64,000 nucleotides of DNA. Source: Triatoma infestans. Taxonomy: Eukaryota > Arthropoda > Insecta > Hemiptera > Reduviidae. The stretch lies in NCBI GenBank assembly GCA_011037195.1, contig JAAEAF010014545.1, positions 1 to 64,000 on the forward strand, written 5' to 3'. Position numbers and translations under genes: made by a program. Below, piece by piece: positions 11,740-32,787 of the stretch. The notes under the pieces were generated by a model that saw only the letters and a program-made list of their open reading frames with translations, ran no database searches and was not told the origin of the DNA. Position 1 is the stretch's first letter. Each line of letters starts with the position of its first letter.

Positions 11740-12440
11740 ATAACCTTTCCAAAAAAGTGGTTTTTAGAAAATGGTCTGTATGTGTTTGTGTCCAAGCGTT
11801 TGTGTGTAGTGAACAGCATAGCTCAAAAACGAAAAATCGGAGTAAGTTCAAACTTGACATTCCGTTTGGGGATCACCTTGGCATTTTGACAGGAACTTAA
11901 CCGTCAAAATTGTTCAACCGGAAGTATCACTGTACTAAATGGATTTTTCAGTTTTTTGCTAATTTCTTTAAACTTGATATATCAACTTTACACATACATA
12001 GTTCTACAACTTTTTTGTAATTTTTCCCCGGAAAATGCATTTAAGGGCACTTTTCGGGAAGGATGGGCTAGGTTTCCCACTAAAGTGGTATTTCAGTTTA
12101 TTATAAAACTGTGTCATCTAAATAATATTAAATAGAATTAAATATCTTGCCAATATTCCAAGTTTGAAGAAAAGTTTAACTTTAGCAAACCGGAAGTGCA
12201 TTTCTACTGAACAATTTTCTGAGATTTTCTCGAAAGCGGCTTTAAAAATTTTCTATAAACTTAGTATATCGACTACACATACAAAGAGTTGCAACTTTTA
12301 TTTAATTTTATTTTATTTATGTTATTATACAATTCTATCATCTAATGTAAATAATATTAAATATGTTGCCAAAATTCTGAGTGTGAAGAAAATCAGTTGA
12401 CTGAAGTGGGTTTGTACAGTTGAACAGTTATTTCACTTTT
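11740..12440 (+). repeat. Composite repeat, copy D
   Basis: Leader (AAAAAAGTGGTTTTTAGAAA, ATGGTCTGTATGTGTTTG, AGCTCAAAAACGAAAAATCG) and then subunits with CCGGAAGT at 11919 and 12191 and a third degraded one near 12403. The (TG)n run has decayed to TGTATGTGTTTGTGT. The outer 5' terminus is not present. Confidence 0.7.
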
Positions 12441-12947
12441 ATACGATATTATCCATACAAACAGCGATGGATTTCATTAACTTTGTTACTCCAACTATGA
12501 ATACAGGGGCCTGCCAACTTCTTTCTCACCAAATTCATTAAAAGAAGTTTGTGGCAACAGGAGATTGTGCATTTCTCAGAAAGGCATGGAAACACCAAGT
12601 TGAAGACAAGTATAGCTCGACAACTTAGAAAAAAGAGTTACGAGCGCATCCGTCTCTCTAACTGCTGGTCGAAACCTTAATTTAAGTGCTCACAGCTGCC
12701 TCTTTTTATATGTTTATTGGTTCACCAAACAGTATGATGCCTATTAGCGCACTTTTCTAATTGTCGAACTATAAACATTTGAATAACACTTGAGTTTTGG
12801 CTGGAAACCGCGTGCGTGTTTTGTTAGAAACCCAAGTTTCGCCTAATTTGCAATAAATTTCTTCCTTGAAAGCTAATGGAGCAATGTCATTACAAACGAT
12901 CGCTGCAATACGGGCGAAACGTCGGTTGAATTTTTCTCACATTTTTG
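12441..12947 (+). repeat. Unassigned repeat ending in a ribozyme-like motif
   Basis: No intact frame. It ends in CTGCAATACGGGCGAAACGT followed by CGG (about 12894-12916). The GGGCGAAACGTCGG part resembles the 3' half of hammerhead-bearing Penelope terminal repeats, but the CTGATGA half is not preserved. A basic stretch around 12590-12680 (frame including 'ARQLRKKSYERIRL') could be eroded coding sequence of such an element. I cannot confirm it. Confidence 0.3.
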
Positions 12948-13790
12948 CTTTCCTCCTAGCAACAGGAAGTATTGTAATCGTGTCAAATTTTCGGTATCGA
13001 GTTTTCACAGTAAATACACGTTTTGAGGCCCCCTGAGTTTAAAAAAGTGTCTAGAAAATAGTCTGTGTGTGTGAGTATTGAACAGTGTAGCTCAAAAACG
13101 AAAAATTGCAAAAAGTTCGAACTAGATATTCCGTTTGGGTATCACCATTGGATCCGACAGTAAGTTATCTGTCAAAATTTCTCAACCGAAAGACCACTTT
13201 ATTGAACGGCTTTTTTACTTTTTTGCGGTTCTTACTAAAATGGCTTATACGATTTTCTTAAAACTTGGAATATCAATTATTCGTATTAAGAGCTACAATT
13301 TTTTTCTGAAATATTTCTCTGGGAAAATTCATTTAAGGTCACTTATGGAGGAGGAGTGGGGTTATTTTTTATAATAAAATGCTGTTTCCGTTAATTATAC
13401 AATTCTATCTTTTAAATAATATTAAATCTAATTAAATATGTTGTCAAAATTCCGAGTTTGGACAAAATCGATTCACCGGAATTGGGTTTTTACTGAACAA
13501 TTTTTTCCGTTGTTTTTCGCCATTAAAGCACCGGCCGATTTTTTTAAATTTGATGTACTAACTATACAGGGACCTCTAAGTTTCGTTTGATACTTTTTTC
13601 CAAGAAAGTTCATTCAAAGAATTTAGGAAGAGAGAGGGGGAAGTTATGCTTTCCTCAAACAAGTCATTTTATTAAATTCAGATTCTCCATCGGTACAAAA
13701 CTGAGGACAACTAAACATTTAGAAAATTATAAGTTTGAATAACCGTGTAAACTGCAGTAAGAGAAAGTCGTGTGAGTGTTCACACCGGAT
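12948..13790 (+). repeat. Composite repeat, copy E (near-complete, 3' terminus present)
   Basis: Leader AACAGGAAGTATTGTAATCG at 12961, short (TG)n at 13063-13072, and TAGCTCAAAAACGAAAAATT. Subunits start at about 13190 and 13475. The 3' inverted terminus GTAAGAGAAAGT at 13757-13768 is followed by GTGTGAGTGTTCACACCGGAT. Comparison with copies F and G places the outer end just after this. Confidence 0.75.
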
Positions 13791-13959
13791 TTAATTTGTT
13801 GTTTACTTTTATTTCTATAATACTCTTGAGATTTGTAGGTGTTTAATAACTTTTTAGTGACCTAATTAAAAATTTAAATACAGCCTGAAGATGACATTGC
13901 CTTACTGTGAGGTAATAAAATAAAATGATAACAATGATGTGTTGACAATTGTTGAATAG

Positions 13960-14100
13960 CAGCTGGGTCCGCAATGAGATAATATCTATGATTTTATCCG
14001 GTTTCATTTTTCTGGTTCTGACCGGTTTTGGATTCTGACGCGTGGTAAAGTATTGTGGCCATAGTAAGCCTATCAAACAATTTAGTGTAGAGAAATAACT
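13960..14100 (-). repeat. Interspersed repeat related to 578-690 and 31920-32030
   Basis: Shares TCTGACCGGTTTTGGATT and, upstream, the GATAAAAT / ATGAGATAATATC blocks with the other copies. The CTGACGA half of the hammerhead-like core is missing here. Confidence 0.4.
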
Positions 14101-14689
14101 TTTACTTAATGCCATCTCGCACCAATCGACTAGTGTGGAGCGGGATAGAAACCATAGGTTGAATCCATCTCTTTATACTTAGATTGATTGATAGCCTTAT
14201 CCTGACGATGTATTGTATATTTACAAAAATTACAATTAGCAGGTGAAAATAATTGTACACTTTTATTACTAACTTTATGGCATTAATCTAGAGAGGTGAC
14301 GCCAACCTATTACACCGTACGTGGTTCATATGTACACAAAACCAAGATGGCATTTTTCTTATTAACTTCAAGTGTGTCCCTCCATCCATGCTCAGTCACT
14401 CACCTATATAAACAATTGTACGGTTTAAACTTGAAAACACTACATTTTCTCTCTCCTTAAAAATGTGAAAACATTTACTTATATAAAATTATGAATAAAA
14501 TGAAAAACAAACTTGGGCAATTTATCAACTATTGTTGCAGTATTAAACTTATTAACTATAAAACATTCCAACCATTTAGAATGAGTCAACTATAATAAGA
14601 ATTTTGCATTTGAAAGTGTCTAATAAATTAATGTGGAGTCGTCGCTGTCACGGGTTTTCTGTATTATTTAATGGAATTATGTCTTAGAA

Positions 14690-15370
14690 TTATTATCGTT
14701 CAGCGTCACTTGAAAGGTTGGACAGTTTGCTATTTTTGTTTCACCGTCATTATCAATCAACCCACCAAAAATAAGATCTGGCCAAAATTTTGGAGCGAGC
14801 AATCCAACATGATCTAGGTGCAATCATTCTAAAGCCTTAACTTGCAGTATTTATGGAATGAGAACTCTATTACCATATACAGTCTTCAGTCATCTTGAAC
14901 AGATAAATTTAAACGATTTTTGAATATTGTGGCCAGCCCATTTTAATCCAACTAAGTAATTTTACTAAATCGACATCTGTTCGCGGCGTTTCATCCGCTA
15001 CTTGTCTATATATAACCATTTCCGTTCAAAATCTTCATATACAGAAAAACATTCAGAGATATCCGTTGAGCCTTCTGGTGGTAATCAGATAACGCATCAG
15101 CATTGTGTATATTTGACCCCTTTTTATATTTACTATCATATTTACATGTTGACAATCTAATGGACCATGGCTGAAACCTAGCACTCGCAAACTGAAATAC
15201 TTTTTTTGGTGGTTGAAAATTGATTGAAGAGGTTGGCGATTTGTACAAATGTAAAAACACGACCTGCAAAAATTTATGAAGATATTTCACTCCAAAACTG
15301 CACGCTAGAGCTTCTCTATCTCATCTGAGTTACTATAATGTCGTTCTGCTGGCGGTAGAGTAGGAGATGC
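14690..15370 (-). pseudogene. Ty3/Gypsy pol remnant: RNase H and integrase zinc domain
   Basis: On the minus strand, 15360-15010 resembles the RNase H tail of Gypsy polyproteins: 'PAERHYSNSDEIEKL', then 'CKYDSKYKKGSNIHNADALS', the conserved end of the domain. From 14990 to 14700 the reading continues, with frame breaks, into an integrase-like zinc-binding region ('LHLDHVGLLAPKFWPDLI', 'NCPTFQ'). Stops and frameshifts make it non-functional. No LTRs were found next to it. It lies just upstream of the first catalase exon in the window. Confidence 0.65.
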
Positions 15371-15594
15371 GAAACTAATAGGGCACTCAACACCATTTAG
15401 AACATGAGCAAGTGAGCACCCACATAGTAAGTGCCGAAATCATTCTTTCGGTGCCTGGTGATGGCCAAACGGAACATCAGCTTTGTATTCCGACAACCTC
15501 CGTAGAAAAAAAAAGTTTGACAAGGCTTGAAACGTTTCAATTTGGAAACAACGGTAAGCATCCGGTAGAGCAGATAGCTTAATTGAATGGCTGA

Positions 15595-25274
<9,680 letters not shown>

Positions 25275-25340
25275 AGAACAGAGCAATATGGGACGATATT
25301 TTTGAAGAAAATATATATTTTTTATATGTATATTTTTATA

Positions 25341-25346
25341 AATAAA
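25341..25346 (+). terminator. Catalase polyadenylation signal
   Basis: AATAAA, 67 bases after the catalase stop codon (25272-25274), in the expected place for the 3' end of this transcript. Confidence 0.6.
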
Positions 25347-25545
25347 ATATAGGAAGTTGAATAATGACGAAAATCAAAAACTGGTATTCTGTTCTGTATT
25401 AGTTTAAATAATTCTTTGAACTGTTGCATATTTGTTTACTAATCATTCCATGGTTTTTATTAAGAAAACAATGAGGTGAAGGTTCATTATATTATACTGA
25501 TTTAATAAAATTTGTTATTGTATTTATGGGCATTATTATTTTCCC

Positions 25546-25620
25546 ACTGGTGTAGAAGAACGGCGGAGTTACAACAATCACTTAAAAATTCTGCGCCATG
25601 TTTATTTTTTCATTTTATTT
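25546..25620 (+). repeat. Direct repeat flanking last catalase exon, right copy
   Basis: Partner of the repeat at 24917-25000; the identical 20-base core is at 25559-25578. Confidence 0.6.
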
Positions 25621-26120
25621 TATCGTAATTATCTCAGTGTTGCTGCCATTTCAAGCACAGTTTAGGGTTTCTTTTTCAAACTATAACAAGTTTGTTTTAT
25701 TTAGCAATTCCTTCTGTAATAAAAGCAACTTAGAAACAATCCAAGTTCAGCATAATAACTAATAATTAATTTTCTAAATAATTATGCAGCATAGTAGAGT
25801 TATTACGGAAATTTCACAGATTTTACGAGTTTGAAATGAGAAATTTAACCTAAAAAACGGATTGAATATATTAAAAAATTGTAGATAAGGCAGTAATTAC
25901 CTATTTAGAAGAAACTGTGATTGTGATAAAAATTTCAACCCGGAGGTATGATAATTTAACTTTGCAAATTTTAGTATATTTCTAAACAGTAGTAGTTTTC
26001 TTTTTATTTCGTTATTTTCCTCTTTTTTTTTCTCTCTTTTTATCGTTGCAGTATTTCTGTTTTTATCGTTATTTTGTATTGTTATTATTATTAGAAAAGA
26101 ATTCTTATTTAACTTTTAAG
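25621..26120. other. Gene-free; possible 5' UTR of I-clade LINE at its right end
   Basis: AT-rich, with T-rich tracts at 26000-26050. The last part presumably includes the LINE leader before ATG 26126. No other feature seen. Confidence 0.3.
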
Positions 26121-26316
26121 TTAATATGGCCGGACAGGTGTGGGTACCACCGGACATTGAAATGGAAAATGAAGGGGCAAAGCAAATAGTAAAAGGTTTC
26201 GAACAGAGGGAAAATATGGGAAAACTGAGCAATTAAATGCATTAAATGTTCCTATGGTATACCGATTTGGGACCATTTTATGTGATAATAGAACTTTAAA
26301 TAAAGATAAAAATCTG
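26121..26316 (+). pseudogene. I-clade LINE ORF1, N-terminal piece
   Basis: Begins 'MAGQVWVPPDIEMENEGAKQ' at 26126. After a frame change comes 'VYRFG' and a 'TLNKDKNL' segment just before the composite repeat starts at about 26316. It resembles the region ahead of the RNA-binding fold in Jockey/I ORF1 proteins. Confidence 0.5.
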
Positions 26317-26509
26317 GTGTGAAACACTCCCACAACTTTCTCTTACTCCTGTTCTCAAAATTATAATGACAAATTTTATAGTTTGTGTACCAAATTTAAC
26401 GAAATTCGTCCAAAACTGAAAAACTGATCAGTAAAAGCGCACTTCCGGTTTACTAATTTCTTGAAACTCGGAATTTTGGCCATCTATTTATTTCTAATTA
26501 ATTTCGTTT
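26317..26509 (-). repeat. Composite repeat, copy F (3' terminus)
   Basis: Minus orientation. Outer end GTGTGAAACACTCCCACA, inverted terminus ACTTTCTCTTAC at 26335-26346, then a subunit with ACTTCCGG at 26443. It is split at 26509 by a LINE and continues at 29586. The base preceding the repeat is the end of AAAAATCTG, the same octamer that is duplicated around copy G. Confidence 0.75.
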
Positions 26510-27169
26510 ATTAATGGAATTCTTAGAGGAGTCATCTTTTGCAGTATTAAAGGGAAGAGCGGTAAGTGATACTCCTGGGTCAGTTTACCTTTATTGGAGC
26601 ACAGGGTAGCAGCGTTATTGATATTGCATGTTGCGATACTAAACATATGGATTTTTGTTTAGATTTTAAGGTGAATAACAATTTCGTAACTGCTTCCGAT
26701 CATTTCCCTCTATCATACTTGACTATTCAATTAAAACTAATAATTTTGACCGTCAAACAGTACACAAGGAATTTATTACATGGAATAATGATATTGCTGT
26801 AAAATTTTACAATGAAATGTTTCTCTCCCCCAAAGTGGCAATAGATTTTACACTTTCAAATACACTTTTATATAATAACTTACTGGATGCTATGAACAAA
26901 GTCTTTAATGAATTGAATTTGATTAAATCTGTTACTTTTAGTAACAAAACTAAGCCAAATAAACCATGGTTCGATACTGATTGCGTACATGCTAAACTTA
27001 CTGTAAAGCAGAGTTTAAAGATATGTAAAATTAGTAACTTTAAAGAAGAGCACAGGGCAAATTATATAAAGATAAAGAAAAATTGTATAAATCTTTTAAA
27101 AAGGAAGAAGAAAATGTATGAATCTGATTGTTTGTTAAAGCTGTCTGATTGTAAAAACACTCAGGTGTT

Positions 27170-27616
27170 TTGGCAAACAATTATACATTTCGGTCAAGAC
27201 CTAAAACAGAACAGCTTCCAGTTGCTGTTTGGGCCCAATATTTAGCAGAACGGTACCAAACCGGACCATGTGAATTCATACCTTATTTTTTCGGAGCAGG
27301 CCATCCTTTTCTTGATACAGAAATAACGTTTAGTGAACTTACTGGTGCAATAATGTCCAGTAAAAATGGAAAAACTCCTGGTAATGATAATGTAAAATAC
27401 GAAATGTTTAAAAATCTCCCTCAAAACTGGCTTTTGTATATGAACGTTTTATTCAATAAAATACTAGAAAGAGAAACTGTACCACAGCGTTGGGGTGAAA
27501 TTACTTTAACAATGATACACAAAAAAGGCTCCAAGGATAACCCTGACAATTATCGAGGGATAGCAATTATAAACTGTATTGTTAAAATCTTTACGCAGAT
27601 TTTAAGAACAGATTAG
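27170..27616 (+). pseudogene. LINE RT, fingers region
   Basis: A frame of 148 codons includes 'ITFSELTGAIMSSKNGKTPG' and 'IHKKGSKDNPDNYRGIAI', RT blocks 0-2. It ends at a stop and continues in another frame at 27634 ('MGILPECQSGFRKGRGCTD'), so a frameshift breaks ORF2 here. Confidence 0.7.
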
Positions 27617-27633
27617 AGGAATGGGTTGAAAAC

Positions 27634-29259
27634 TTGGGTATATTGCCTGAATGCCAGTCTGGCTTCCGTAAGGGTCGCGGATGTACTGATATTCTGTTTT
27701 CACTTGCTGCACTTATTGGAGTTCACCTCCGCCTACCAGGAAGGAAACTATTTGTGTGCTTTGTTGACTTTCGGCAGGCTTTTGATTCTCTTCAACATCT
27801 CTTAATTTGGCGGAAGTTATATGATCTGGGAGTCAGTGCCAAACTAGTTAGAATCTTAAAAGATCTCTATTCCAAGGCTTGCGTCAAGATTTCTACTGCT
27901 GACGGTTGTACACCAGAAATGGGTGTGTCAAAAGGAGTATTACAGGGTGAGACGCTCAGCCCTCTTCTTTTTAACATTTTCCTCAGTGATTTTGAATATT
28001 TTTTCAGAAATGAAGGTTGTTTGGGAGTGAATATTGACGATAAATCTGATGTTTTAAGCCTGTTTTATGCGGATGATCTCATTTTAATGGCGGAGAGTAA
28101 GAGAGATTTGAATAAAAAAATTACGGTATTGTCTAAATATTGCACCTTAAATAAACTGGAGGTAAATATTGATAAGACTAAGATTATTATATTTAACAAA
28201 GGGGGAAGAACTAAGAGACATGAATTTAGATATAACACTAAGCAACTGGAAATTGTTAAAACATTTCAATATCTAGGTGTCAATTTTTCAAAGTCGGGGC
28301 TGTTTTTAGAGGCAGCCAAGAAAGCAGTTATAAAAACAAACGTAGCATGTGGTGCTGTATTTGGATTATTTACAAACGCCAAGCTCCATTCCTGGGATTC
28401 CCGAATGCGACTGTATGAGTCTATTGTTTTAAGCACCCTGTTATATGGAGCTGCAGTCTGGTCATTACGTTACGTGGACAGATTAGAAATATGTCAGTTG
28501 AATTTCTTTAAAAGATTACTATCCCTTGGCCGTACCACCCCTAATTTTACTGTAAGGTTGGAAAGTGGAATTTGTAATTTGAAAGTACAAGTAGCAAAAT
28601 TATCTATTACATGGTTGTGTAGACTATTAGAAATGGATAGAACTAGACTGCCAAGAATCTGTTATGAACGTTTGAAGAAGTTGGATACCAGTCTGCTGAA
28701 TAAAACAGAATATAACTGGGTCTCTCAATGCAAGCAATTTTTTGTAGAATATGATTTTTACTATTTATGGGAGAGCCGAGATCCTACACTTATAAAACGA
28801 AATTTAAAAGGAATATTGGGCATGATAAGCCAGAAATTAAGGGAAGAAGATTTAGCAAATTGTAAACGTTCACAATTTAGTACTATATACTCTTCATTAG
28901 CAACTAATTTTAATACAGAAGCCCAACCTTATTTAAAACTAAATCTTCCAGTAGACATTGTTAGGACGATAGCACAGTTAGGAACAAGCAATAAACACTT
29001 TACAGTATTAAATATCAACAGGTCCAAATATACCATCACACCAGCCGAGCTCTGTACTATCTGCAATCTGAACCAGCCCGAAGATCTCCATCATATTTTT
29101 TTCGTCTGTCCAATATATAACGGTTTGAGGAATGAAATATTATTAGGGGATCAGAATTTAATTAGTTTATTACAGGACAGTAATAAGTCTAAATCATTCC
29201 AGATTTATATATTTCTTAAAAATGCTATGGAGATAAGATCCTTTATTATTAATGAATAA
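27634..29259 (+). CDS. LINE reverse transcriptase palm to C-terminus (541 codons, uninterrupted)
   Basis: Longest open frame in the window. RT blocks: 'ECQSGFRKGRGCTDILFSL' (1-19), 'FVCFVDFRQAFDSLQHLL' (catalytic Asp in the third block), 'GVLQGETLSPLLFNIFLSDF', 'SLFYADDLILMAES' (catalytic YADD, intact), 'LEVNIDKTKIIIF' and 'FQYLGVNFSKSG'. A thumb with 'STLLYGAAVWSL' follows, then a C-terminal zinc-like motif 'CTICNLNQPEDLHHIFFVC' near residue 475. The first Met is only where the frame opens after a frameshift; the true ORF2 starts upstream and is disrupted. It copies LINE RNA at the target site; complete only in its 3' two thirds. Confidence 0.8.
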   Translation: MGILPECQSGFRKGRGCTDILFSLAALIGVHLRLPGRKLFVCFVDFRQAFDSLQHLLIWRKLYDLGVSAKLVRILKDLYSKACVKISTADGCTPEMGVSKGVLQGETLSPLLFNIFLSDFEYFFRNEGCLGVNIDDKSDVLSLFYADDLILMAESKRDLNKKITVLSKYCTLNKLEVNIDKTKIIIFNKGGRTKRHEFRYNTKQLEIVKTFQYLGVNFSKSGLFLEAAKKAVIKTNVACGAVFGLFTNAKLHSWDSRMRLYESIVLSTLLYGAAVWSLRYVDRLEICQLNFFKRLLSLGRTTPNFTVRLESGICNLKVQVAKLSITWLCRLLEMDRTRLPRICYERLKKLDTSLLNKTEYNWVSQCKQFFVEYDFYYLWESRDPTLIKRNLKGILGMISQKLREEDLANCKRSQFSTIYSSLATNFNTEAQPYLKLNLPVDIVRTIAQLGTSNKHFTVLNINRSKYTITPAELCTICNLNQPEDLHHIFFVCPIYNGLRNEILLGDQNLISLLQDSNKSKSFQIYIFLKNAMEIRSFIINE

Positions 29260-29585
29260 TAACAGTAAACGATAAATGTTGGAAGGAAAAAAAAAAAAAT
29301 GTATATAAATATATAAAATGTAAGTGTAAGTATTATATCTCTGGTTGAATTTATAGATAATGATTTTGTGCAATTTTTCAGATTCTCCTTGTCTCACTTT
29401 ATTAAGTATATACGTATGTAAATTGAGGTTAAATTTCATTTTTCTTTGTGTGATTTCAATATTTATTATGTTCAAGTTGTATATTCTCTTTCTTTTGTTT
29501 ATATTTTTGTTTTTCTGTAAGGCAAGACTTCTTTGTATAGGGGAAACCCTAAAGACAAATAAATAAATAATAATAAAATAATAAT

Positions 29586-30080
29586 AATTAATTTTGTTTG
29601 GATGATAGAATTGTATAATCAACTATGATAGCAATTTAGAGAAAAACATAACCCCTCCCCTCCTCCAAAATTGCCCTTAAATGGATTTTCCCAGAGAAAT
29701 GATTTATATAAAAGTTGTAGATCTTTGTATGTTTAGTTTATGTACGCAGTTTTAAGAAAATCGTCGGAGACATTTTCGAGAAAATCGCGCAAAAGTGAAA
29801 AAATCATTTAGTAAAGTGGTAAAGTAAACCCACTTCCGGTTATCCGATTTTTTTGAAACACCGAATTTCAACAACATATTTAATTCTAATTAACATTATT
29901 TAGATGATAGAATTGATTAATAAAGTGAAATAGCACTTTAGATGAAAACCTAACCCCACCCCTCCCCATAACTGCCCTTAAATGAGTTTTCCCAGAGAAA
30001 CATTGCAAATAAAAATTGTAGCTCTTTGTATGAGTAGTTCATATACCAAGTTTGGAGAAAATCGTCTACCCCACCCGTAA
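29586..30080 (-). repeat. Composite repeat, copy F (continuation)
   Basis: Resumes exactly where 26509 stopped (GGATGATAGAATTGTATAAT). Two subunits follow, with ACTTCCGG at 29831, CACCCCTCC-type tracts and TTTTCCCAGAGAAA. It breaks off near 30065, before the leader and (TG)n part. Confidence 0.7.
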
Positions 30081-30850
30081 AAATTTCCTCAAATCCCTTT
30101 CACTTGCCTATTTAAATCTGTCCTATTAAGAAAACAAAGACACTAAATTCCGTTAGGCCAAACCTTTGTAAGAAAATTCCCCCGCAGAGCAATTCCAAAG
30201 AATAGAGTCTGCCATAGCTTTCAAATAGTTCAGTTAAAGTCTCACATCAACCTTTTCAGGAATTGATCAGTGCCAGTTTCACAATTTAAATAAGTAATCC
30301 AAATAAGTTGTATTATTTTGAATATATTTATTTATAAAACAAGTGTGTTCTTAAATTTTATTACTTCTATCTCAAACAAACACACAAGCCCTTTTCGCTA
30401 AAAACGCTACGCCACAAGCTACCTATACACACAAACATCACCAATCACATTACAACCCACTTTCATTTCTATAGATCATTTGAGCCAAGACTGAAATTTA
30501 ATTTTCTTTTTTGTTTCCGCGATGTAACAAGTGTAAAAATTCTTTCTCACATCTTCACGATGTATGTTTTAACATTTTTTGTTTTTTTGTTATTATTATT
30601 CTGCATTTTGCAGAATCCTCATTGTATTATTTTCTAGATTAAAGCCTTGATAAAGATCGGAAACTCTGTCGAAACGTTGGCATAATTGAATGTTTCTTTT
30701 TTGACCGATCCTCACCAACTTTCTTCATAACATAATTCGTCAATAAATACTTTTATAATAAATAGAATAAGAATTGAGTTGAATAATTGGGTTTCTGCAG
30801 TTAAACTTGTTACACATTTTCTGTTGGTACTGTATTACAATTAAATAAAA
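30081..30850 (+). repeat. Unassigned insertion ending in hammerhead-like motif
   Basis: No coding frame. Positions 30645-30681 read CCTTGATAAAGATCGG then AAACTCTGTCGAAACGTTGG, i.e. a TGATAA / stem / GAAACG arrangement like the terminal repeats of Penelope-type elements. The segment sits between copy F and the resumption of the I-clade ORF1 at about 30850. Confidence 0.4.
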
Positions 30851-31290
30851 AAAAAAAACTTGTTAAATCTGTTGTTTTAAAAGATTAAGGTTTTAATGCA
30901 TATATCCCAAGATACTTACTTATTACAAAGGAGAGCTATAATAAGAGGGATAGATACTGAGTTAAGTGATATGATGAAATCAAAGAGGTCCTTTGGATCA
31001 TAAATACGAAATTTTGGATTTCTACGATTAAAGCGAAGGATAACAGACAGAGAGACAAATGAATTTAAATTTATACCATCTCAGACTGTGCTAATTACAG
31101 TAAGGGACCAGCACATACCTCAATAAGTATATATACATTATGTAAGATGAGAAGTTCATAATTATATTCTAATGGTTGATAGATGCAAAAAATGTCTGAG
31201 GTAGGGACATTTTCAAGATCAGTGTAAAGGAAGTATCAGGTGTGAAAAATGTGGGGAAAAACACGAAGCTGCAATAGTACAAAAATTCAA
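30850..31290 (+). pseudogene. I-clade LINE ORF1, middle piece with CCHC knuckles
   Basis: Reads 'GFNAYIPRYLL', then after a one-base shift 'RRAIIRGIDTELSD', 'STIKAKDN', and two zinc knuckles: C-K-K-C-L-R-stop-G-H-F-Q-D-Q-C and C-E-K-C-G-E-K-H-E-A. Broken by stops. It ends at 31290 just where the spacer to a third knuckle should follow; that knuckle is found at 43152. Confidence 0.6.
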
Positions 31291-31650
31291 AATTAGAGCA
31301 CACTCCAGGCCACCGTACCTAGCGCATAGCGCCAAAACCAGTGCGTACATGGTAGGCAAGTTACCATCCCTGCCACGTGGAGGCGGACCTCTAATATCCG
31401 TCTAGTCCGGCGCATTACCGCTACTTCAGAGCAAACTCAACAAAGTCTTTAAAATTTTTAGCACTTTTCATAAACTCTTTGCAATCTCCCGGTCAGTTCT
31501 CTCTCCTCCTTTTCAGCTTGAATTCCATATGGATTCTTGCCTCGCCTAGGAGAGGACATCGGAAGAGTACGTGATGCACTGTGTGTCCCGTTCACCGCTC
31601 ATTGTGCCCAATTTCGCTCATTGTGTCCCAGCTCATGGAGCTTAGAACTG
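31290..31650 (-). pseudogene. LINE C-terminal fragment (zinc region)
   Basis: Minus-strand reading gives 'HTVHHVLFRCPLLGEARIHM' and 'RRRELTGRLQRVYEKC', matching the H-x4-C zinc region and tail at the C-terminus of R1/LOA-type LINEs. Nothing of RT remains. Its 3' end abuts the I-clade ORF1 piece. Confidence 0.5.
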
Positions 31651-31910
31651 AACTCCCCATTAGATCAGTCAAATAAATCAAATGAAAATAAATCAATCAA
31701 TTAAAGAAAAAAGGCACACTTACCCAGCTAAAAATGAACATACAAAAATGGATAAAAATGAAATCATCAATTCAAAATTAAAGTCAATATACAAAATGGC
31801 AATATATAAAATTCAAAATTAAAATATGACTGCGAATAGAAATGGATCTAACATTTCAAGAATGAAATGTTATCACAAGACAGAAACACGTAGTGTCGTA
31901 ATGATATAAA
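31651..31910. other. Gene-free, A-rich, unassigned
   Basis: A-rich sequence with repeated AAAATCAATC- and AAATTAAA-type words. No element recognised. Confidence 0.3.
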
Positions 31911-32045
31911 TCCCAAAGTTATATCTGGTATTTTATCCGTCGTAGCATGCATATTTATGTTCTTCCTGACCGGTTTTGGATTTTCATCCATCGTCAGAGC
32001 AAATTAACCAAGTTCGTGTAGAGAGTTCACTTCAACGTAATGTTT
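31910..32045 (-). repeat. Hammerhead-like interspersed repeat
   Basis: Minus strand reads TCTCTACACGAACTTGGTTA, then CTGACGATGGATGAAAATCC and AAAACCGGTCAGG, the uninterrupted version of the repeat at 578-690. CTGACGA is at 31997-31991. The GAAA that should close the core reads AAAA in this copy. Confidence 0.5.
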
Positions 32046-32787
32046 CTGTTACTTGTTACTCACACTTCTTGGTTGTATATAATTATGTGGGGAGGTTATA
32101 AGGTTAGGTTACTATGTATGTTAGGTCGCGGCACTTCAAGAGATTAACTTTGGCTCGCTATTTCTAAATTGTTACTTCATCGCCGCATATTTCCCACGCC
32201 TTCTCGCCTTTTACCTCTCTCTCTTGGTGGTGGGATTGGCGGCGCCTCTGATCTCTCCTGGTTCGCGCCTTACGTTTATTTACCCACACTCTTAAACCGT
32301 TCTCTTTCTATAAAAATTTTCTTCACATACCTTCTATCTCTCGCCAACACAACCTCGTAGTTACCGCCTTCGCCTTCAAATTAATATTCATTATCTCCTT
32401 GAGACACAAGACTCGTCTTTCCTCGCCATCATCTTCAGAATTACTCACCTTCCGCGTCTGAGCTGTTTCGACAGCAGCGTCATCTGCTACTGAAGGAGCA
32501 TTCCAATCCTTTTCCGCTCACCTGAGTTCCTTTCTTTCGCCACATACACACACACACACTTACGCCACCTCTTCCTTTCTCAGTCCGCCCTTCGCCTCAT
32601 CAACCCTTCTTTGTTTTATCACTTACCGTCTCTAAAGGGTAAGTCTCGTTTTCATTGTTTGACATTATTATTCATTTTTTTTTGTGTTTTTGCCGCTACT
32701 CGCCATCTCGCCTTGGGTGTCTGCCGCGGAAACATTTTGGTCCTCCGGACCGGATCAGACCGGTTTTCTTGACTGTTTGTCGCCTTC

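Larger units (their letters stand above)
26510..29585 (+). mobile_element. 5'-truncated LINE inside copy F, with 14-bp target duplication
   Basis: The element is flanked by AATTAATTTCGTTT (26496-26509) and AATTAATTTTGTTT (29586-29599); the uninterrupted site is seen in copy G near 48432. It contains the end of an APE endonuclease (26560-26790, 'SSVIDIACCD', 'TASDHFPLSY'), a basic linker (26817-27245), RT and a C-terminal zinc region, and ends in an A-rich tail (29550-29585). Two frameshifts (near 27200 and 27620) separate otherwise intact frames. I place it in the Jockey/I superfamily without RNase H; a Vingi-like assignment is possible. Confidence 0.8.
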
